10,112 nucleotides of DNA, from assembly GCA_016181565.1 (NCBI GenBank), contig JACOZA010000079.1:1-10112 (forward strand). The letters are read 5' to 3'. Origin of the DNA: Candidatus Sungiibacteriota bacterium. Its GTDB lineage: Bacteria; Patescibacteriota; Minisyncoccia; Sungbacterales; JACQCQ01. A program made the translations under genes and the position numbers. The notes below the pieces were generated by a model. It saw only the letters and a list, made by a program, of their open reading frames with translations. It did not search any database and was not told where the DNA came from. Positions 6,196 through 10,112 of this stretch are shown in pieces; position 1 is the first letter of the stretch; each line of letters starts with the position of its first letter.

Positions 6196-7716
6196 TTATA
6201 TTTCCCGCTGTGGCCGGTAGCGTAATGCTTCCAAGACATGCGGGGCGCGGATCCCGTCGGAATTCTCAAGATCGGTAATCGTGCGCGCAACTTTTAAGAT
6301 GCGATGGTAGGCTCGCGCCGAGAGCGCGTATTTTTCAACCGAGAGGCGAAGAATCTGCCGCGCATCGGCGGCGGGGAGAGCGTAGCGCTTGACATGACGC
6401 ACCCCCATTTCGCTGTTTTTTCAAATTCCCTCGCCCGCGAAGCGTTTTTGTTGAGTCTCGCGGGCCAGGGCCACCCGTTCCCGTACAGTTGCCGATGGCT
6501 CCCCTTCTCCGCGTCCCTCAAGTTTTTCGTAACTTACATTGGGGACGGTTATGTGAAGATCGATGCGATCCATAAGGGGTCCGGAAATTTTTCGTTGGTA
6601 TTTCATGATAGCGCCGGAGGTGCATATGCAACTCGTGCGCGGATTTCCCAGGTTCCCGCAAGGGCAGGGGTTCATGGCGGCGGCTAAAATAAAATCTGAT
6701 GGATAAGTCACTGCGCCCTGCATGCGCGAAACCGTGACGCGGCGCTCCTCGAGCGGCTCGCGGAGGGCTTCAAGCACTGGGCGCTGGAACTCCGGGAACT
6801 CGTCCAGGAAAAGCACTCCGCGATGCGCCAGAGAAATTTCTCCCGGCCGCGGATTGGTTCCGCCGCCGATGATTGAGGCATTGGAGGCGGTATGGTGCGG
6901 GTTGCGGAAGGGCCGCGCCGAAACAACCGGCGTGTTGCTTCGGAGAAGGCCCGCAACACTATAAATTTTTGTAACCTCGATTGCTTCTTCAAAAGAAAGC
7001 GGCGGCAGGAGTGAAGGCAGCGCGCGGGCGAGCAGTGTTTTCCCCGTACCCGGAGGCCCGGAAAAAAGAACATTATGCCCGCCGGCTGCTGCGATCTCAA
7101 GCGCCCGTTTCGCCGATTCTTGCCCGCGAATATCTGCCAGGTCCTGGTCAAAGACGGCAACGCTTTCCGGCTCGGTATGCTTCTCGGGGAGAAGAGCGGC
7201 CCTTCCCTCGAGGTGATCAAGGCACTGCGTCAAATTGGAAATTTCAAATACTAAAACACTTGGGACGAGCGCCGCTTCAGCGCCATTCCCCCCTGGGACA
7301 TAAAGCTCGCGAAATCCTGCGGCCTTGGCGAGCAGTGCCAGCGCCAGTACCCCGCGGACGGGCCGGAGTTCCCCACCGAGTCCAAGTTCGCCGACAAAAA
7401 GCCGTTCGCCAGTCTCAAACTTCGCCTGGCCCGATGCCAGTAGGTATCCCAGCGCTATCGGAAGATCAAAGGCCGGCCCCTCCTTCTTGAGGTCGGCGGG
7501 TGCTAAGTTCACAATCACGCGCTGGGCTTTTTTGTGCGGCGGGATAGCGCCGATATTTTTGATAGCGGCAGTTATCCGCTCGCGCGATTCCTGCACCTCC
7601 TTATCGGCCAGACCGACTAGAGTAAAAAGGTGTAGTCCCGGAGTAACATCAACTTCGATGCGGATTGGTTCTGCGTCGAGACCCGTCACCTGCGCGGAAA
7701 AAATCGTCTGCGACAT
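6196..7716 (-). CDS. comM: YifB/ComM family AAA+ ATPase with an in-frame UGA
   Basis: ComM-type proteins are hexameric helicases that promote branch migration of incoming single-stranded DNA in natural transformation; in non-competent species the role is less clear. The frame from ATG 7716 has a Lon-like N-terminal domain at about 1-170 (VGLADKEVQES at 34-44, NLAPADLKKEG at 70-80), then Walker A GPPGTGKT at 220-227, Walker B VLFLDE at 301-306, a Cys cluster (C351, C353, C363, C365) and MDRIDLH at 382-388. Codon 432 is TGA (6421-6423). The same frame then continues from KNSEMG through LSARAYHRILKVARTI to PHVLEALRYR, the Mg-chelatase C-terminal domain, ending in TAA at 6196. Without readthrough the protein loses this domain. 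Total length with readthrough, about 505 residues, is normal for the family. No clear Shine-Dalgarno sequence precedes the ATG. Confidence 0.88.
6421..6423 (-). other. In-frame TGA codon inside yifB/comM
   Basis: The codon lies between GGA ATT and AAA AAC in the minus-strand frame, exactly at the border of the AAA+ core and the C-terminal domain. Homology runs through it with no shift, so only this codon is altered. A single C-to-T change from CGA would suffice. The other long frames in the window contain no in-frame TGA, which argues against a recoded genetic code. Confidence 0.8.
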
Positions 7717-7781
7717 AGTAGGCGTCAGAGAATAGGTTACAAGGCGGCAGAATTCACAATCTTTTTCCGAGGCCTTAGAGA

Positions 7782-7824
7782 GTAATGCGGGTTTGTCGCC
7801 CGCTGCCCATTACCTATTACCTGG
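7782..7824. repeat. Dispersed GTAATAGGT-type repeat and hairpin after the dksA-like gene
   Basis: The string CCCATTACCTATTACCTGG (7806-7824) is related to the arms of the element in uvrD (4090-4185). It supplies the stop codon of the dksA-like gene. Overlapping it, GTAATGCGGG (7782-7791) can pair with CCCGC (7799-7803) and, past a 5-nt bulge, ATTAC (7809-7813). No T tract follows on the minus strand, so a classical terminator is unlikely. Confidence 0.45.
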
Positions 7825-8200
7825 TTCGGTTGGAGTGTTTAACGTCGAAGCGGGCGGCGGGGTTGGCATGCAATCGCTCGGTCGGAATATCCTCGCCGCA
7901 GCGTTCGCACTGCCCGTAGGCGTTGGCGCTGATTTTTTCTAATGCACGCTCGACATCCTTTAGACGCCCCTCGAGTGTTTCTTCGGTTTCGAGCAGGGTC
8001 TCATACTCTTCCACTTCATCGGCGTTTTCGTCAACGTCAAGACGAGCCGTTCCTTCATCGGTCATCTCGGGGTAGCGCGCGTTCCAGTTCGAGGGGTCTT
8101 TGGGATCACGCGTCGCAAAACCCGAGAGACTGCGCGTGAGTCGCTCCCTCTCTTTTTCTAACGCCGATCGCAGTTCTTGTTTTTCTGATTCAGAGATCAT
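7817..8200 (-). CDS. TraR/DksA-family zinc-finger protein
   Basis: Proteins of this family bind in the RNA polymerase secondary channel through a coiled coil with an acidic tip and modulate initiation. This one has 127 residues. The charged N-terminal helix (SEKQELRSALEKERERL) and the acidic stretch DVDENADEVEEYETLLETEE at 55-74 continue into a second helix (LKDVERALEKI). The finger follows: C98 and C101 (CERC), then exactly 17 residues, then D119 and H122 (DVKH) where classic members have C-x2-C. D and H can bind zinc, so the site may still work, but this is inference. The ATG at 8200 is preferred; a good promoter lies just upstream and no Shine-Dalgarno sequence is visible. The stop lies in a repeat sequence, and only five residues follow H122, so the tail may have been trimmed. 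Confidence 0.85.
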   Translation of the reverse strand: MISESEKQELRSALEKERERLTRSLSGFATRDPKDPSNWNARYPEMTDEGTARLDVDENADEVEEYETLLETEETLEGRLKDVERALEKISANAYGQCERCGEDIPTERLHANPAARFDVKHSNRTR

Positions 8201-8221
8201 TTAGATTAATGATTGGCTTGT

Positions 8222-8250
8222 ATTATTTCATACTGACTCGCTTTGGGCAA
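8222..8250 (-). promoter_or_regulatory. Promoter for the dksA-like gene
   Basis: On the minus strand TTGCCC (8245-8250) and AATAAT (8222-8227) are separated by 17 nt, with four and five of six matches to the sigma-70-type consensus. Transcription would start near 8215, about 15 nt before the ATG at 8200. The site sits in the 52-nt gap after the upstream membrane-protein gene, so the dksA-like gene and yifB could be expressed apart from pnp. Confidence 0.5.
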
Positions 8251-8252
8251 CT

Positions 8253-9137
8253 CTAGCTCGCTTCAAAAAGCCGATTGACAATGACTTGGAATGTTTCTTC
8301 GGACGCGGCCACGATTAAATAGTTTTTTGCCGGAAAGATGCCGTAGACCAGCTGCAGGTCATTCACTGGTTCAAGAGGGATGATGCGATAATTGATGTTT
8401 CGATAGATGCGGTCTTCGTACGGCAGGATTTTTATTTCCGGTGTTTGGTTCAGGAATATCACTGACCATTTAAATGCTAGGTTTGTTTCGTCATGGAGAA
8501 GTTCGCTGCGGGCACGGTCCGCGTCAGATGTTTGCAGCAAGACGGCGAAGCGCACCCCCCTGTTGGATTTGAAGTAGAGCGGCATCGCCGGTCCATAGAA
8601 AGTTTTTGTGAGTACCGTCGAGGCGCTGATTCCTGCGGTTACTAAAAATTCATTAGCGGAGATGGCGCGCACGGTTCCATCAGCGTTTTCGGTCATAGCG
8701 ATAAGGCGTTTCATGACTGCCCCGGGATCGGTGATGGCCGCGCGCTCTTTTAGTATCGGCTCGAGAGCTCCATTACGAATCTCGGGGATCGCGACAGTAT
8801 CCGAGAGTTCAGTGCGGAAAAACGGCTGCGGGACGAGTACATTTCCTCGCTGTGACGGAGTTTTCTGGAAAAAGCGAAAAGCCGCATAGCCGCCGGCAGC
8901 CAGCACGCCGATGGCAACCAGCACTGCAATCGCCGCGCCGATTTTGCCCGCATAATCAGATGCGAAGTTTCTTCGCGTCGGCCGATTCATTCGCTCTTCC
9001 TCGATTTGCGTTGAGAGCATCTTAATCAGTGACGGTTTGGTATTCGCCAGGAATTCCGAAACATCCGATTTCATGGTGCGGATGCTGGGCTCACTCTGCT
9101 TTATGTTGAGCGTGTTGGTTAGCTGGTTGCCTGGCAT
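8253..9137 (-). CDS. Single-span membrane protein of unknown function
   Basis: I do not recognise a named family. From the ATG at 9137 it has 294 residues: a polar N-terminal part of about 60 residues, with a segment SDVSEFLANTKPSLIKML before a basic stretch (RPTRR); one hydrophobic helix at about 66-88, rich in Ala, Val and Ile; then about 200 residues of soluble, mixed alpha/beta-like sequence without cysteines or an obvious enzyme motif. The positive residues before the helix suggest N-in topology with the large domain outside. The frame also allows a TTG at 9167; the ATG is preferred because GAG lies a suitable distance upstream. It sits between pnp and the dksA-like gene, in the same direction, with an 84-nt gap after pnp, so co-transcription is possible. 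The stop is TAG. Confidence 0.75.
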   Translation of the reverse strand: MPGNQLTNTLNIKQSEPSIRTMKSDVSEFLANTKPSLIKMLSTQIEEERMNRPTRRNFASDYAGKIGAAIAVLVAIGVLAAGGYAAFRFFQKTPSQRGNVLVPQPFFRTELSDTVAIPEIRNGALEPILKERAAITDPGAVMKRLIAMTENADGTVRAISANEFLVTAGISASTVLTKTFYGPAMPLYFKSNRGVRFAVLLQTSDADRARSELLHDETNLAFKWSVIFLNQTPEIKILPYEDRIYRNINYRIIPLEPVNDLQLVYGIFPAKNYLIVAASEETFQVIVNRLFEAS

Positions 9138-9221
9138 AGTGATACTCAAAGATTGACGGACGCCCAAGATGCGCGAGAACTTTGAAAATTCTCAGCGTCT
9201 CCCCGCGGCTTTCCGTTCAGC

Positions 9222-10112
9222 TTAGTAGCGCCTGGGACCGCGCGGGCGATCTTCCCGGCGATGCGTTGGCGCCCCGCCGCGCCGCGGTCGTTCCCCCAGA
9301 GAGCCGTAAGGATGCGCCGCCTGATAACGAGCGGCGTCTTCTTCCGAATAGCGGCCCGGGACGTCTTTCAAAGAAAGATTTACCCGTCCTTGCTCATCAA
9401 TATTTTTGACTTTCACGGGGATAATGTCGCCTACGTTTACTATATCAGTAACCTGCTCCACTCGATACGGGGCGAGCTCCGAGATATGAATCAGCCCTTC
9501 TTGTTTGGGCGCGACTTCAACCATGGCGCCGAAGGTGAATATGCGCGTGACTGGTCCCTCAAGAATTTCTCCGGGGATAATTTCCCTGGTGACTTTTTTA
9601 ATCCACTCGACGGCTTGCTTCCCCGACTCCGCGTTTTCGGCGGTCACAAATACCGTGCCGTCATCTTCCACGTCAATTTGCGCGCCGGTAGCGTCAATGA
9701 TTTGGTTTATCATCTTGCCGCCGGGGCCGATGAGATCGCGGATTTTGTCGGGATTGATTTTGAGGCTTACGATACGCGGTGCGGTAGGCGAAAGCTCCGG
9801 CCGCGGGGCGGGGATCGTACGCGCCATGACATCTAAGATTTCGAGTCGGGCTTTTTTGGCTTGGGCTAAAGCGTCGCGAAGGATCTCGGGAGTGACGCCT
9901 TCAATTTTTACATCCATCTGAAGAGCGGTAATCCCGTCAGCGGTGCCTGCCACTTTCAAATCCATGTCGCCGTGATGATCTTCAGGGCCTTGGAGGTCGG
10001 TGAGGACCTTGTAATTTCCTTTATGGTCCATCATGAGGCCCATGGCAATTCCGGCCGCCATCTTGGCGATGGGAACTCCCGCATCCATTAAGGCGAGGGT
10101 AGAAGCACATAC
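9222..10112 (-). CDS. pnp: Polynucleotide phosphorylase, C-terminal part (partial at right edge)
   Basis: PNPase degrades RNA 3'-5' by phosphorolysis and is part of bacterial mRNA turnover. The visible 296 residues start inside the second RNase PH domain (ALMDAGVPI, then AGIAMGL) and contain the active-site segment DHHGDMDLKVAGT at about 45-57, whose aspartates correspond to the catalytic metal-binding pair. A KH domain follows (IRDLIGPGGKMI at about 124-135, with a canonical GxxG loop), then an S1 RNA-binding domain at about 180-250 (FGAMVEV, EGLIHISEL, RVNLSLKD). It ends in a 40-residue Arg/Gly/Pro-rich tail (RPRRGG ... RPRGPRRY), likely disordered and RNA-binding. The 5' part lies beyond the right edge. 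All visible motifs look intact and the stop is TAA. Confidence 0.95.
   Translation of the reverse strand, partial: VCASTLALMDAGVPIAKMAAGIAMGLMMDHKGNYKVLTDLQGPEDHHGDMDLKVAGTADGITALQMDVKIEGVTPEILRDALAQAKKARLEILDVMARTIPAPRPELSPTAPRIVSLKINPDKIRDLIGPGGKMINQIIDATGAQIDVEDDGTVFVTAENAESGKQAVEWIKKVTREIIPGEILEGPVTRIFTFGAMVEVAPKQEGLIHISELAPYRVEQVTDIVNVGDIIPVKVKNIDEQGRVNLSLKDVPGRYSEEDAARYQAAHPYGSLGERPRRGGAPTHRREDRPRGPRRY

Noticed and set aside
5691..6290. A 199-codon minus-strand frame opposite the M23 peptidase domain
   Set aside because: It is antisense to conserved catalytic motifs, has no recognisable features and overlaps the end of yifB.
6421..6423. UGA read as glycine, as in Gracilibacteria or Absconditabacteria
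   Set aside because: No other in-frame TGA occurs in the 788-codon hsdR frame, the peptidase, pnp or the other genes, and the base composition is too GC-rich for those groups.
9173..9191. GAGAA/TTCTC inverted repeat after pnp as a terminator
   Set aside because: The stem is only 5 bp with a mismatched interior, and no T tract follows on the minus strand.

Overview
The window looks like a piece of a bacterial chromosome, most likely from the Candidate Phyla Radiation (Patescibacteria, Parcubacteria/Paceibacteria type). The signs are a LysM-M23 peptidase with the H-x5-D form of the metal motif, short GC-rich palindromes scattered in and around genes (one reads as the peptide PAGRQ), a small TraR/DksA-like protein with an altered zinc finger, and an unrecognised single-span membrane protein beside polynucleotide phosphorylase. 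This assignment rests on recall of such genomes, not on a search. The standard genetic code fits: long frames hold no in-frame UGA, with one exception described below.

Layout, left to right. Positions 1-2364 (minus) hold one open frame that runs off the left edge. It is a chimera: about the first 85 residues are the start of the rRNA dimethyltransferase RsmA/KsgA, and the rest is a type I restriction HsdR subunit with nuclease and helicase motifs. Positions 2472-4410 (minus) hold a UvrD/PcrA helicase. It is split by a frameshift near 2947-2963, where residues also seem to be missing, and it carries an in-frame palindromic insertion of about 93 nt at 4090-4182. Positions 4411-5066 are non-coding: a GC-rich palindrome, a long hairpin followed on the minus strand by a T tract, and four direct copies of a motif close to ATGTCCTTTAT. 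Positions 5067-6179 (plus) encode a membrane-anchored LysM-LysM-M23 peptidase. It is convergent, with a 16-nt gap, to a YifB/ComM AAA+ ATPase (6196-7716, minus) that is interrupted by an in-frame UGA. Further right, all on the minus strand, come a DksA/TraR-like protein, an unrecognised membrane protein, and the 3' part of pnp, which runs off the right edge.

How the parts relate: the right-hand block (pnp, membrane protein, dksA-like, yifB) is co-directional and mostly housekeeping: RNA turnover, transcription control and DNA uptake/recombination. The peptidase serves cell-wall remodelling. In many bacteria uvrD and rsmA are ordinary chromosomal genes, so the left side reads as housekeeping DNA broken inside rsmA by the arrival of a restriction-modification locus, or as an assembly join at that point.

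The main points of interest are the rsmA-hsdR fusion, the palindromic insertion in uvrD, the internal UGA of yifB, and the repeat-rich region at 4590-4920. Three of the seven genes are disrupted. Each break could be real decay or a sequence or assembly error, and read-level evidence would decide.
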